39,763 nucleotides of DNA from Candidatus Saccharimonadota bacterium (GCA_014378615.1 JACMNI010000049.1:1-39763), one strand, 5' to 3'. Numbered from the stretch's first letter, positions 1 through 8,650 are shown. Numbers and translations are program-made. Notes: a model not told the origin generated them from the sequence alone.

Positions 1-519
1 ACCTTGTCTGAGGCGCAAATGTTTATAGATGACACCCCAGGTATCACCATTAGTGACTTACGCACCAAAGCCCGGCGCGAAGCCCACCAACGGCCACTTG
101 GCTTGATTATCGTCGACTACTTGCAGCTAATGAGCGGTGGTAGCCGATTTGGCGGCGACGGCAACCGTGTACAGGAGATTTCTGAGATATCTCGTGGGCT
201 CAAGGGCGTCGCCCGTGAAATGAACGTGCCCCTAATAGCGCTTAGTCAGCTCAGCCGTTCGGTGGAGAGCCGCACACCACAGATCCCCCAATTATCTGAC
301 CTTCGCGAATCCGGATCAATCGAGCAGGATGCCGATGTCGTGGCGTTTTTATATCGAGAAGATTATTACAATCCGGAAAGTGACCGCAAAAACATTATGG
401 ATATCTTAATTAAGAAGCACCGTAACGGCCCAACTGGTGGGGTAGAACTATACTTCGACCGCGACAAACAGCGTATTTCATCGCTCGATGTCAAGCATTC
501 CGATCCGTTTAACGACTAA
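1..519 (+). CDS. dnaB: replicative DNA helicase DnaB, C-terminal part (5' truncated by window)
   Basis: This is the C-terminal RecA-like ATPase portion of the hexameric replicative helicase that unwinds DNA ahead of the replisome. The reading frame is open from base 1, so the TTG at position 4 is an artefact of the window edge and the gene starts upstream. Visible family motifs in order are the Walker B strand [12 protein letters not shown], the segment [12 protein letters not shown], the sensor-like [15 protein letters not shown], and the arginine-finger region [10 protein letters not shown]. The Walker A part lies outside the window. The remaining C-terminus is short and of normal length for DnaB. 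No intein is visible in the part seen. A -10 hexamer for the next gene begins 12 bp after the stop codon. Confidence 0.96.
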   Translation, partial: TLSEAQMFIDDTPGITISDLRTKARREAHQRPLGLIIVDYLQLMSGGSRFGGDGNRVQEISEISRGLKGVAREMNVPLIALSQLSRSVESRTPQIPQLSDLRESGSIEQDADVVAFLYREDYYNPESDRKNIMDILIKKHRNGPTGGVELYFDRDKQRISSLDVKHSDPFND

Positions 520-531
520 GCATTAGTAGCG

Positions 532-537
532 TATAAT
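532..537 (+). promoter_or_regulatory. -10 hexamer of the 548 gene, near-leaderless
   Basis: A perfect TATAAT lies 10 nt before the ATG at 548, in the 28-bp gap after dnaB. A start site 6-7 nt downstream would leave a leader of only 3-4 nt. There is no Shine-Dalgarno sequence. Confidence 0.6.
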
Positions 538-547
538 TTTCAACAAT

Positions 548-1780
548 ATGACTAAAACCGCTTTCAATGCAAAAATTAAAAAAGGCTTGCGACACACTAA
601 TAACTGGGCAGCGGCACGACGCAATAATATTGCACTCACAATTCTGCTGGTGGGCCTGGTTGGCAGCTTATTGCTGCGGCAATTGGCGTATCTACCTAAT
701 GGCGCTTTGAGTAACGTTGAACACCTAATCGCTCTAGCACCAGTTGGCTTCCATGGCATTCTCTCTGATCCCTTTTATTTAATCCCTAAAGTGTTGCATT
801 CATTAGGCTTCTACTTCTTTGGACAAGGCGGGGCCCTCGTCACCCGACTGCCAAGTGTGATACTTGGCGCAATCGCAATCGGGTCGTTCATGTTTATTCT
901 ACGTGCCTGGCACGGTACTAAGGTTGCACTACTTGGCACCGTACTGTTTGCAACCAGCGCTTGGACGCTCCATATAAGTCGCTATGGCAGCTACGATAGC
1001 AGCTACCTCGTCGCTTTGCCCTTACTCTGGGCATCGCAAATCGCATTACGGCGATGGCGCCAGATTGGTATTACTTACGTCGTTATATTTATCTGGGGAA
1101 GTCTACTGTATATTCCGGGTATGGCGTGGTTCATAGCACTTTCCATATGGTCTCTGCGTGATGAACTGTCATCTGCTTGGCGCCTGTCGGCAACTTGGTG
1201 GAAAAAAATCCTGCTTGGCCTAACAAGCTTACTCTGGCTACCACTACTGCTGTACCATTTTCTTGATAGCCCTAAAACTGTATTGACTTGGCTAGGCTTG
1301 CCGCAGCAGTTCGATACGCTAAGCCAAATGGCGCGTCGCTTGTCAGAGGTGCCGCTTAATCTTTTTCTGTATGGCCCGAATGCACCCGCTTCATGGTTGG
1401 CCCGACTCCCGATATTAGACATCTTTAGCGCTGTTATGGTCATCCTGGGAATAGTATTTTATATTAAGCACTGGCGAAGTAGTCGGGCTCGACAATTACT
1501 ACTTTACGCCGTTCTTGCCAGCCTCCTCATAAGTGTAAACAGCCGTGTAAGTCTCAGCTTACTGATACCCCTGGTGTATATAGTCGCTGCATCGGGTATT
1601 GCCAGAATCTTACGAGACTGGCTCCAACACTTTCCCAATAACCCTATCGTACGAACGGTGGGCATAACCGTCATTACGATAGCCGTAGCCGTAAGCTGCG
1701 TGTACAATGTTCGTCATTATTTCGTGGCCTGGCCTCACAATGCAGCCACTAATAGTGCCTTTACCCATCACCCCTATTAG
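548..1780 (+). CDS. polytopic GT-C-like membrane glycosyltransferase (ArnT/PMT-like)
   Basis: This 410-aa protein has many hydrophobic segments, roughly ten, starting near residue 28. It resembles integral-membrane GT-C glycosyltransferases that move a sugar from a polyprenyl-phosphate donor onto an envelope acceptor. The N-terminal half shows the usual order for this fold: a first TM segment, an external loop with an acidic residue (SNVEHL, in the place where the family has its acidic catalytic motif), a G...DPFYLIPK stretch, then LVTRLPSVILG before the next TM. The acidic motif is only one Glu here, so activity cannot be assumed. It stands alone between dnaB and ybaB with its own -10 box. 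The donor and acceptor cannot be told from sequence. Confidence 0.65.
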   Translation: MTKTAFNAKIKKGLRHTNNWAAARRNNIALTILLVGLVGSLLLRQLAYLPNGALSNVEHLIALAPVGFHGILSDPFYLIPKVLHSLGFYFFGQGGALVTRLPSVILGAIAIGSFMFILRAWHGTKVALLGTVLFATSAWTLHISRYGSYDSSYLVALPLLWASQIALRRWRQIGITYVVIFIWGSLLYIPGMAWFIALSIWSLRDELSSAWRLSATWWKKILLGLTSLLWLPLLLYHFLDSPKTVLTWLGLPQQFDTLSQMARRLSEVPLNLFLYGPNAPASWLARLPILDIFSAVMVILGIVFYIKHWRSSRARQLLLYAVLASLLISVNSRVSLSLLIPLVYIVAASGIARILRDWLQHFPNNPIVRTVGITVITIAVAVSCVYNVRHYFVAWPHNAATNSAFTHHPY

Positions 1781-1806
1781 TGAGGCGTGTAACAGCGTAA
1801 AAAACT

Positions 1807-1843
1807 TGGTACAATAGATATAAGACCATTAATTTCTGAGGAG
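1807..1843 (+). promoter_or_regulatory. extended -10 promoter and Shine-Dalgarno of ybaB
   Basis: An extended -10 box TGG-TACAAT (1807-1815) is followed by a roughly 28-nt leader carrying GAGGAG (1838-1843), 6 nt before the ATG at 1850. This unit starter uses a real Shine-Dalgarno, unlike most others in the window. Confidence 0.6.
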
Positions 1844-1849
1844 ACTGCT

Positions 1850-2143
1850 ATGAGCCGATTTGACCAAGCTAAAATGTTAATGAAAGTTAAAAAGATTCAA
1901 AAAGAACTACAAAAACAGATTATCACCGTCGAAAAAGGCGATGGTGCCGTGAGCGTTGAAATAACTGGCGAACAAAAATTGAAAAAGATTCACCTCAATC
2001 CTGAAATGATCGACCTCGATGACATCGGTATGACCGAGCGTTTACTTGAAGATGCTGTTAAAGAAGCCATTGCCGAAAGTCAGCGCATAGCTGCTGAAAA
2101 AATGCAGCCAATGATGGGCGCCCTCAGCGGCCTCGGCATGTAG
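1850..2143 (+). CDS. ybaB: YbaB/EbfC family nucleoid-associated protein
   Basis: This 97-aa protein is normal in length for the YbaB/EbfC DNA-binding dimer, which coats the nucleoid and is encoded next to recR in many bacteria. Seen here are an N-terminal helix rich in Lys and Gln (MLMKVKKIQKELQKQ), the central beta segment (VSVEITGEQKLKKIHLNPEM) and a C-terminal helix (LLEDAVKEAIAESQRIAAEKM) ending in a Met/Gly-rich tail. GAGGAG 6 nt upstream supports the ATG at 1850. The recR start follows 4 nt after the stop, the classical ybaB-recR pairing, so the two are surely co-transcribed. Confidence 0.93.
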   Translation: MSRFDQAKMLMKVKKIQKELQKQIITVEKGDGAVSVEITGEQKLKKIHLNPEMIDLDDIGMTERLLEDAVKEAIAESQRIAAEKMQPMMGALSGLGM

Positions 2144-2147
2144 TTTC

Positions 2148-2753
2148 ATGCAAATACTTCCGCCAGCTCTAACTGATCTGATTGACGCCTTTGGGCTATT
2201 GCCTGGCGTCGGACCGCGTACTGCCGAACGCTACGCCTATTATCTAGTGCGCCACGCCAGCGATGCTCCCGAAAAGTTATCGAGCTCGCTATTAAATCTT
2301 CGGGCCGGTATTGGGTACTGCCGTAAAACGTTTGCACTTATACCAGCCGGCCAAGCTTTGTCAGATTTATACACCGATCCTCGTCGTGACAAAACGGTAG
2401 TGGCCGTCGTGGCTGAACCGTTCGATCTAGTAGCTTTGGAGAAGACCAACCAGTTTAGCGGCACCTATCATGTGCTCGGCGGGTTAGTTTCACCCATAGA
2501 TGGGGTAGGGCCCGAACAGCTTCATATTGATGAACTTATTCGGCGGATAGACGAAGATAAAGTAGAAGAAATTATACTAGCGACCAATGCTAGCGTAGAG
2601 GGCGAATCGACTGCCTTGTATATTCAGCAGCAGATTGGCGACCGCAAGCTAACTATCAGTCGCTTAGCGCGTGGCCTGTCAGTCGGGGTCGACCTTGAGT
2701 ATGCTGATCAGATAAGCCTCGGCCGTGCCCTAGAAGGCCGTCAGACGCTGTAG
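2148..2753 (+). CDS. recR: recombination mediator RecR with degenerate zinc finger
   Basis: This 201-aa protein has the full RecR length. RecR works with RecO/RecF to load RecA on gapped DNA. The N-terminal HhH region (LPGVGPRTAERYAYYL) and the Toprim domain (VVAVVAEPFDLVALE, YHVLGGLVSPIDGVGP, EGESTALYI) are well preserved, as is the C-terminal LEYADQISLGRALEGR. What is odd is the zinc-finger segment between them. The family normally has four cysteines (CxxC...CxxC), but this protein has a single Cys at residue 58 (GYCRKTF), and the positions before YTDPRRDK carry no cysteine. The gene lies 4 nt downstream of ybaB and probably shares its transcript. Confidence 0.93.
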   Translation: MQILPPALTDLIDAFGLLPGVGPRTAERYAYYLVRHASDAPEKLSSSLLNLRAGIGYCRKTFALIPAGQALSDLYTDPRRDKTVVAVVAEPFDLVALEKTNQFSGTYHVLGGLVSPIDGVGPEQLHIDELIRRIDEDKVEEIILATNASVEGESTALYIQQQIGDRKLTISRLARGLSVGVDLEYADQISLGRALEGRQTL

Positions 2754-2759
2754 GGGGCG

Positions 2760-2768
2760 TGGTATTAT
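2760..2768 (+). promoter_or_regulatory. extended -10 of the DHH phosphoesterase gene, leaderless
   Basis: TGG-TATTAT ends 8 nt before the ATG at 2777. Transcription would begin at or next to the start codon, and no Shine-Dalgarno is present. Confidence 0.6.
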
Positions 2769-2776
2769 AAACACAT

Positions 2777-3787
2777 ATGAATGATAAAACTAACATCTTA
2801 AAAGCTATTGTAGACGCCGCCGAGCACATCGTCGTAGTGCAGGCCGACAATCCCGACGGCGACAGTCTTGGCAGCGCCCTGGCACTCGAGCACATACTTA
2901 GTGACATTGGTAAGCAAGTGACACTCTACTGTGGTGTCGATATGCCCGGGTACCTGCAATACCTGCATGGTTGGGATCGCGTCCAGAATCAATTGCCCCG
3001 TAAGTTTGATGCCTCCATTATTGTCGATGCCAGCACGCTTAGCCTACTCGAAAAATTGCAGGCTTCGGGTGAACTTGGCTGGTTATCTACCAAGCCGTGC
3101 GCTGTTCTTGACCACCACGAAAAAGTGGAAAAGATTGTGCCATTCGCCAAAGTTATTATTAATGAATATACTCGCTCCTCGACCGGCGAATTAATTTACA
3201 CTCTGGCTGAGGAAATTAGGTGGCCGGTAAGTGCGCAAGCTGGCGAGGGACTGATGACTGCCATCTTAGGCGATACCCAAGGACTTAGCAACCAGCTGGC
3301 TAGTGCCGATACCTATCGCATAATGGGCGAACTGGTGGCGCTTGGTGTCGACCGACCGGCGCTTGAAGAACGTCGCCGTGAATTATCTAAAATGCCAGCG
3401 ACCATTTATAACTATAAGGGTACGTTACTACAGCGAACTGCGTTCGTCGATGACGGACGTATTGCCGTCATTACTATTCCACAGTCCGAAATTAACACTT
3501 TTAGCCCGCTGTATAATCCCGCGCCGTTAGTGCAAGGCGATATGCTGCAAACTATCGGCGTCCAAGTCGCCATCGTGCTTAAACACTACGCCGACGGAAA
3601 AGTTACCGGTGCCATCCGTTGCAACCCCGGCTTTGGCGTTGGCGCCGAATTAGCCGAACACTTAGGCGGGGGTGGCCACGCCTACGCCAGCGGCTTCAAG
3701 GTTACCGGTAAGGCCTATGCCGATGTGCGAGCCGACTGTCTGAGTTACTGTCAGGAACTTCTACATACCCTTACTGACCCTAAATAA
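2777..3787 (+). CDS. DHH/DHHA1 family phosphoesterase (NrnA-like)
   Basis: This 336-aa protein has the two-domain DHH-DHHA1 architecture of NrnA-type nanoRNases, pAp phosphatases and cyclic dinucleotide phosphodiesterases, which use two metal ions to hydrolyse short RNAs or dinucleotides. Motif I is NPDGDSLGSALALEH (residues 25-39), motif III is the signature DHHEK near residue 111, and the C-terminal DHHA1 domain carries GGGGHAYASGF. The His that normally begins motif I (HxxPDxD) appears to be Ala23. The rest of the metal site is present. The substrate cannot be chosen between oligoribonucleotides, pAp and c-di-AMP. cysS follows 8 bp downstream and is likely co-transcribed. Confidence 0.85.
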   Translation: MNDKTNILKAIVDAAEHIVVVQADNPDGDSLGSALALEHILSDIGKQVTLYCGVDMPGYLQYLHGWDRVQNQLPRKFDASIIVDASTLSLLEKLQASGELGWLSTKPCAVLDHHEKVEKIVPFAKVIINEYTRSSTGELIYTLAEEIRWPVSAQAGEGLMTAILGDTQGLSNQLASADTYRIMGELVALGVDRPALEERRRELSKMPATIYNYKGTLLQRTAFVDDGRIAVITIPQSEINTFSPLYNPAPLVQGDMLQTIGVQVAIVLKHYADGKVTGAIRCNPGFGVGAELAEHLGGGGHAYASGFKVTGKAYADVRADCLSYCQELLHTLTDPK

Positions 3788-3795
3788 GACTACAC

Positions 3796-5226
3796 ATGAA
3801 ACTTTATAACACGCTCACAAGACAACAAGATGAAGTAAAACCACTTTTACCTCCGGCTATCAGTATCTATACTTGTGGTCCAACAGTCTATGACTACCTC
3901 CACATAGGCAACTGGTTTAATTATGTTCGTATGGATACGTTAATACGGGCACTCCAAGCCAACGGCTTCACGACCAATTGGGTAATGAACATTACAGATG
4001 TCGGTCATCTCGTTAGCGACGCCGATGATGGCGAAGACAAACTGGAAAAGGGTGCCCGCCGAGAAGGTAAAACCGCCTGGGAAGTCGCCGAATATTACAC
4101 TGCCGATTTTCTGGAAGCTATGCAGTTACTGTCTATTCAGACGCCAGATCATATCGTAAAAGCCACCGACCATATTGCCGAGCAGATAACACTTATTCAG
4201 CGGCTAGAGGCTAATGGATATACGTATGTAATTGATGACGGGGTGTATTTTGATACCAGTAAATTCGAAGGCTACGCCGCTTTTGCCCGTCTTGATCTAG
4301 AAGAACAACAAGCTGGCGCCCGCATCAGCGTCAACGACCAGAAGCGAAACCAATCAGATTTTGCGCTCTGGAAATTTTCTCCAGTAGATTCAAAGCGTGA
4401 CATGGAGTGGGACAGCCCATTCGGCGGCGACCGTAAAGGTTTTCCCGGCTGGCATATTGAATGTTCGGCTATGAGCATGAAATACCTCGGCGAATCATTC
4501 GATATACACACCGGGGGAATTGATCACATTCCGGTACACCACACCAATGAAATTGCTCAGTCGGAGGCCGCTACCGGCCAGCGCTTTGCCAATTACTGGA
4601 TGCACAGCAATCATGTCATGGTTAATGGCGAGAAGATAAGCAAGAGTCTGGGCAACGGTATACGATTGCAAGAGATCATAGCCCAAGGCATTTCAGCCCA
4701 GGCTACGCGGTTGAATATTTTAGAATCTCACTATCGCAGCCAGTCAAAATTTAGCTGGGATGGTCTAGAAGCCGCTAACAATCGATTGAAACATTGGCAG
4801 CAGGTAGCTTGCCTTGCACTGCAACCCCAGTCCAACATACCTGCATCTGAAGAACAGCTGATTACAGCCGAGATCGCTGCCGCTACTACCGATATTACAG
4901 CGGCACTATTTGATGATTTGAATACGCCCTTAATGCTTAGCCGCCTCGATGAAGCTTTTTCGATAATAGAGAAACAGTTGCTAAGTCCACCCACGGCGCA
5001 ACAATTTGCCACCTTACTCACCTATATACATACCGTTCTAGGTATTGATCTGCTAGTGGACATTGTTGCACCAAACGCAGACGACATGAAGCTAATGGAT
5101 CGGCGCCGAGCGGCTCGACAAGCTAAAGAGTGGGATATATCTGACAAGCTTCGATATGAACTCGCCAATGCCGGTTTTGGTATAAGAGATTTGCCTTCAG
5201 GCGCCACGCTTTGGTTTAAGCTTTAG
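3796..5226 (+). CDS. cysS: cysteinyl-tRNA synthetase
   Basis: This 476-aa class I aminoacyl-tRNA synthetase attaches cysteine to tRNA-Cys in the cytoplasm. The HIGH motif appears as YLHIGNW and the KMSKS motif as EKISKSLGN. The zinc site that discriminates cysteine is intact: Cys in YTCGPTVYD, Cys in HIECSAMSM, and His/Glu in the segment IPVHHTNEIAQSE. The DALR-like helical domain and a short C-terminal tail (RRAARQAKEWDISDKLRYEL) follow. Length is normal. The ATG lies 8 bp after the preceding stop with no clear Shine-Dalgarno, suggesting coupling to the DHH gene. The last 11 bp overlap the end of the convergent AI-2E transporter gene. Confidence 0.97.
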   Translation: MKLYNTLTRQQDEVKPLLPPAISIYTCGPTVYDYLHIGNWFNYVRMDTLIRALQANGFTTNWVMNITDVGHLVSDADDGEDKLEKGARREGKTAWEVAEYYTADFLEAMQLLSIQTPDHIVKATDHIAEQITLIQRLEANGYTYVIDDGVYFDTSKFEGYAAFARLDLEEQQAGARISVNDQKRNQSDFALWKFSPVDSKRDMEWDSPFGGDRKGFPGWHIECSAMSMKYLGESFDIHTGGIDHIPVHHTNEIAQSEAATGQRFANYWMHSNHVMVNGEKISKSLGNGIRLQEIIAQGISAQATRLNILESHYRSQSKFSWDGLEAANNRLKHWQQVACLALQPQSNIPASEEQLITAEIAAATTDITAALFDDLNTPLMLSRLDEAFSIIEKQLLSPPTAQQFATLLTYIHTVLGIDLLVDIVAPNADDMKLMDRRRAARQAKEWDISDKLRYELANAGFGIRDLPSGATLWFKL

Positions 5227-6337
5227 CTTCGTCGATTGTCTTTTCGACTACCGGAGCATCGATAATATTTTGACTACGCAGATATTCTAGTATAGCAATT
5301 CTGATGCAGCCGGTTACCGGTATGGCGACTAGACCACCAAATAAGCCACCAAAGCTCACACCAACAACTACCGAAATAAACACTAACAGCGGCGACATAT
5401 TGGTCGAGTTTGCTTGTATGCGTGGTTGCACTAGATAATTCTCCAATTGTTGGTAGAGAATGTAGTACGCCAATATAATCACGGCTGCGCTTAACGATTG
5501 CGACAACGCAACTAAGGTTACTATGACGGCTCCAATGGTGTGACCAACCATAGGTATGAGGCCACAAACAAAGATTACTACCAGCAACGCCACAGGATAG
5601 CTAATATGCAGTATGAGTAGTGCAGGGAAGATTAATACGGCCGCAACAGCTGCTAGGGTTACCTGACCGTTCACGTAGCCCTTTACAACACGGTACATGT
5701 CAAAGCTAAGTCTGTCTGCTAAATAGCGTCGCTTTTTTGGAATGAGTTCGCGACCAAAGGCGATAATTTGAGGGCCTTCTACTAGCATCATAAAGGTCAG
5801 TACGAGGATGGTTAACAGGGCAAATACACTAGTGCCAAATTTTTGAAAGGTTGCGAATGCACTGCCGCCGATATGCTTAAAGCGGTCAGATAACTGCTTA
5901 GATACAGCGTTTACCTGTCCTTCTAAATGATAGTGTCGTACCAGCTTACCAACACCGCTATCTTCATTTTTCACGTCCCGGACCAGTTGCGGGGCCGCAG
6001 TAACGAAGTTAGAGGTTTGTCGAACTAACGGGGGTACAATACTCGCTAAAAAGCCCCCAAGCAACAATACAACTATCAGAAAAGACAGGCTTGTCGCTAA
6101 AGAACGACTGCCACGTCGTTTACCTGGCAGATGCAGGCTAACCCAGTTGACGGGCGCGTTGAGCGCTAAAGCTAGAAAGAGGGCAGCGAATACTAATACT
6201 AAAGCGTGACTAGCTCGGCGGATTGCCACTAGCAGCACTATAGTAGCCACCACCATAACTATTAATTTAAAGAAAGTCTGGACAGATACAGTTACACTAA
6301 CTTCATGTGGTTCTTTGTTGTTATTTTTAAAAAGCAT
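5216..6337 (-). CDS. AI-2E family transporter (PerM/UPF0118-like permease)
   Basis: This 373-aa membrane protein has about eight TM segments in the arrangement of the AI-2E exporter / PerM family, whose members include AI-2 exporters and Na+(Li+)/H+ antiporters. The N-terminal pair of TMs (from about residue 25) precedes a long extracytoplasmic loop (about 110-165). The conserved middle region includes GLIPMVGHTIGAVIVTLVAL, and the family C-terminal motif appears as YQQLENYLVQPRIQANSTNMSP. The substrate is unknown. A promoter (TTGCGA, 17 bp, GATAAT) ends 6 nt before the ATG. The 3' end overlaps cysS tail-to-tail by 11 bp, so the two convergent mRNAs share sequence. Confidence 0.88.
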   Translation of the reverse strand: MLFKNNNKEPHEVSVTVSVQTFFKLIVMVVATIVLLVAIRRASHALVLVFAALFLALALNAPVNWVSLHLPGKRRGSRSLATSLSFLIVVLLLGGFLASIVPPLVRQTSNFVTAAPQLVRDVKNEDSGVGKLVRHYHLEGQVNAVSKQLSDRFKHIGGSAFATFQKFGTSVFALLTILVLTFMMLVEGPQIIAFGRELIPKKRRYLADRLSFDMYRVVKGYVNGQVTLAAVAAVLIFPALLILHISYPVALLVVIFVCGLIPMVGHTIGAVIVTLVALSQSLSAAVIILAYYILYQQLENYLVQPRIQANSTNMSPLLVFISVVVGVSFGGLFGGLVAIPVTGCIRIAILEYLRSQNIIDAPVVEKTIDEAKA

Positions 6338-6343
6338 ACAGTT

Positions 6344-6372
6344 ATTATCTCCCGCGGCCTAGAATTTCGCAA
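6344..6372 (-). promoter_or_regulatory. promoter of the AI-2E transporter gene, leaderless
   Basis: On the minus strand, TTGCGA and GATAAT are separated by exactly 17 bp, and the -10 ends 6 nt before the ATG at 6337. A GGGAG just upstream overlaps the -10 and is too far away (11 nt) to serve as a normal Shine-Dalgarno. Confidence 0.6.
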
Positions 6373-6374
6373 TA

Positions 6375-7517
6375 CTAACTAGAAGCTGGCGGTAATTCAT
6401 AATATTTTAGTAGTTTGACACCGACCGCAGGAACATCAAATTCGCGACTATAAGTGGCACCCCAGGCAGCGGCATGTTTGCGATCGCTATCGTTTTTTAT
6501 CAGATTCTCTAAACGAGCCGCTAAGCTAGTAACGTCTTTGGGCGGGAATAAAAGGTCAGATCTAGGTTCCATGACACTGGCATAGCCACTATTGCTGGCT
6601 GCAAGCACTGCCGTTCGACCCGACGCCATGGCTTCCAACAGAACAATACCGAAGCTTTCGCCACCGGTGCTTGGAAACACGGCTATGTCGGCGCTCGCGT
6701 AGTAGCCAGGCTTGTCAGCTTCACTTACAAAGCCCGCGAATGTCACTGGCAAATTATTCACCTTGACGTAATCCCGGAGTTTCGTTGCCAGCGGTCCCTT
6801 GCCACATATAACGACCTCGACGTTATGTATGCCTTTGGCTTTTAGCATGCCAACAGCTTCCAATAGGTATTGGCAGCCTTTGCGTTCGACTAAACGGCCC
6901 AAGAACATTATTCTTATTTTACCTGGCGCGACCGGCAATAATGGCTGTGCACTGTGGAACCGTGAATAATCAAATACGTTCGGCAATACGTCAGTTGAAA
7001 CTTTATAAGTAGCCCTAGCGTAAGCTTTAGCAGCTGTAGAAACGCTGACGATGGCTGCAAAACGCTGCGTTGACCTTTTAGTCCATATTGCCAGGCAGCG
7101 GGTAGCCAGTTGCACAAATTTTGAAAAGGCCACGATGTGAAAGGTTCCAACAATTGTCGTGCCTTGCGGTGCAGCCAGTATGACTTTGTGTGCCAACCAG
7201 GGGCTGTATGGCACCTGCACGTGTAATACATCAAACTTCTGCGCCATTAAAAACTGCTTCGTTTTTTTGGTCGATATCGGCAAGGGGATCGAGAGTTGGT
7301 TACCATTGAATGTCACGTTAACATTTCGACTTAAAGCATGTACATTGTCGATATCGGTGCGTGATGTTTGCCCCACAAGATAGTGAACTTCGTGACCCTC
7401 GCGTACCAACCAGCCACCTAGACTGAGAATATATTGCTGGACTCCGTCCGGCTTATCGAGCGAATCATCAAAAACTATGCCAATTTTCTGAGGAGTTTTA
7501 CTGACCGTATTACCCAT
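6375..7517 (-). CDS. GT4 family glycosyltransferase, second of a tandem pair
   Basis: This cytoplasmic GT-B fold glycosyltransferase is 380 aa from the chosen start. It shows the N-terminal Rossmann start KIGIVFDDSLDKPDGVQQY, the linker FLGRLVERKGCQYLLEAV, and the GT4 donor-binding EX7E motif in GESFGIVLLEAMASG. The ORF track begins at 7634, deep inside the upstream gene. I place the start at the ATG at 7517 (MGNTVSKTP), which overlaps the end of the preceding gene by 8 bp (ATGGGTAA) and sits just before the conserved domain. It is similar to its upstream neighbour and probably arose by duplication. It likely helps build an envelope glycolipid or polysaccharide, but the sugar and acceptor are unknown. 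Confidence 0.88.
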   Translation of the reverse strand: MGNTVSKTPQKIGIVFDDSLDKPDGVQQYILSLGGWLVREGHEVHYLVGQTSRTDIDNVHALSRNVNVTFNGNQLSIPLPISTKKTKQFLMAQKFDVLHVQVPYSPWLAHKVILAAPQGTTIVGTFHIVAFSKFVQLATRCLAIWTKRSTQRFAAIVSVSTAAKAYARATYKVSTDVLPNVFDYSRFHSAQPLLPVAPGKIRIMFLGRLVERKGCQYLLEAVGMLKAKGIHNVEVVICGKGPLATKLRDYVKVNNLPVTFAGFVSEADKPGYYASADIAVFPSTGGESFGIVLLEAMASGRTAVLAASNSGYASVMEPRSDLLFPPKDVTSLAARLENLIKNDSDRKHAAAWGATYSREFDVPAVGVKLLKYYELPPASS

Positions 7518-8634
7518 GTCGTCGCATGATTTGACCATATAATTTTTCGTACTCATCGACAATGTTTTTGTAGCTGAATTGCTGTACATAATCTGTGGCC
7601 CAGGATTGCCAGAGCTTACGCAGTGCCGGTTCACTTAGCAGCAGCTGCAAGCGGCGTGCAAATTCTTCGGGATCACGCGGGTTAACAATTGATAAGGCGC
7701 CAATACCAGCCATGAGGTCACGATAGCCAGAATTATTACCGGCCACGGTTACTAGTCCGGTGGCCATTGATTCTAATAAAACTATGCCAAAACTTTCGCC
7801 AAATACCGCTGGTGAACAAAATAAGTCTGAAGTGGCCAGTAATTCGTGTTTTTGGGCTTCGCTAATATAACCCAAAAACTCCACATTGGGAAGCTGTAAA
7901 TCTTCTGCCAATAATTCCAATTTTTCACGATCAGGGCCGTCACCGGCAATGATTAAACGTACGTTCGGGTCCGCTGTTGACAACAATTTATAGGCTTGCA
8001 GGAGGTATTTTAGACCCTTACGGCGCTCTAGCCGACCAATGTATAAAATACTTTTTAGGCCTGATGGGTTAGGGCGCTTAGCTGGCTGTTTGTACGCCGA
8101 CAGGTCTATGCCGTTGGGTACAATCGCTATTGGGTCATCGGTTAAGCTGCGGGCATATTCAGTCGCCGAGGCTGACACAGCTGTATATAGGTGGAAGTAT
8201 TTCAGTACCGATTTCATGTAGGGTGTAACCACTTTAACGATGCTCCGGCTCATGAGTGTTTCAGGTATCTTGGCATGGAAGGTAGCAATGTTGATGGCGT
8301 TCGAGCGGGTGAGGATTTGACGGCTCAAATCGGGAATCCATGGCTCGTGAAAGTGCAATATGTCAAACTGCTCGCGTTCTAGCATTTGAGCAATCTTCTC
8401 GCCATTTACAGACGTCGCTATTTGAATACTGGTGTGGGTAGGCGAGCGCAGGTCGGTTGAAGTGCCCACAAATATCACATTGGGCATTTCGAGGGTTTCG
8501 CTGTCGCGCGGCTGAGGAGTGATTATTTTGGCATCGTAGCCGCGAAATAATAGTTCAGCGTGCATGGCGCGTACATGCTCCTGAACGCCACCGCCCTTTA
8601 GAATGTTATAGGGGCAGACAATACCAATTTTCAT
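7510..8634 (-). CDS. GT4 family glycosyltransferase, PimA-like, first of a tandem pair
   Basis: This GT-B fold glycosyltransferase is 374 aa from the ATG at 8634. The ORF track start at 8700 is rejected because MKIGIVCPYNILKGGGVQEHV is the normal start of PimA-like GT4 enzymes, and an extended -10 box ends 7 nt before this ATG. Conserved parts are the glycine-rich N-terminal loop (KGGGVQEH), ILYIGRLERRKGLKYLLQAY, LIIAGDGPDREKL and the EX7E motif in GESFGIVLLESMATG. The family moves nucleotide-sugar-derived residues onto lipid or glycan acceptors at the inner membrane face. The next GT4 gene overlaps its end by 8 bp. The alpha/beta hydrolase gene ends 16 bp upstream, so read-through may add to its own promoter. 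Confidence 0.9.
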   Translation of the reverse strand: MKIGIVCPYNILKGGGVQEHVRAMHAELLFRGYDAKIITPQPRDSETLEMPNVIFVGTSTDLRSPTHTSIQIATSVNGEKIAQMLEREQFDILHFHEPWIPDLSRQILTRSNAINIATFHAKIPETLMSRSIVKVVTPYMKSVLKYFHLYTAVSASATEYARSLTDDPIAIVPNGIDLSAYKQPAKRPNPSGLKSILYIGRLERRKGLKYLLQAYKLLSTADPNVRLIIAGDGPDREKLELLAEDLQLPNVEFLGYISEAQKHELLATSDLFCSPAVFGESFGIVLLESMATGLVTVAGNNSGYRDLMAGIGALSIVNPRDPEEFARRLQLLLSEPALRKLWQSWATDYVQQFSYKNIVDEYEKLYGQIMRRHG

Positions 8635-8641
8635 AGGCTTA

Positions 8642-8650
8642 AGTATACCA
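8642..8650 (-). promoter_or_regulatory. extended -10 of the first GT4 gene, leaderless
   Basis: TGG-TATACT on the minus strand ends 7 nt before the ATG at 8634. It overlaps the last codons of the alpha/beta hydrolase gene, giving the glycosyltransferase pair an internal promoter. Confidence 0.6.
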
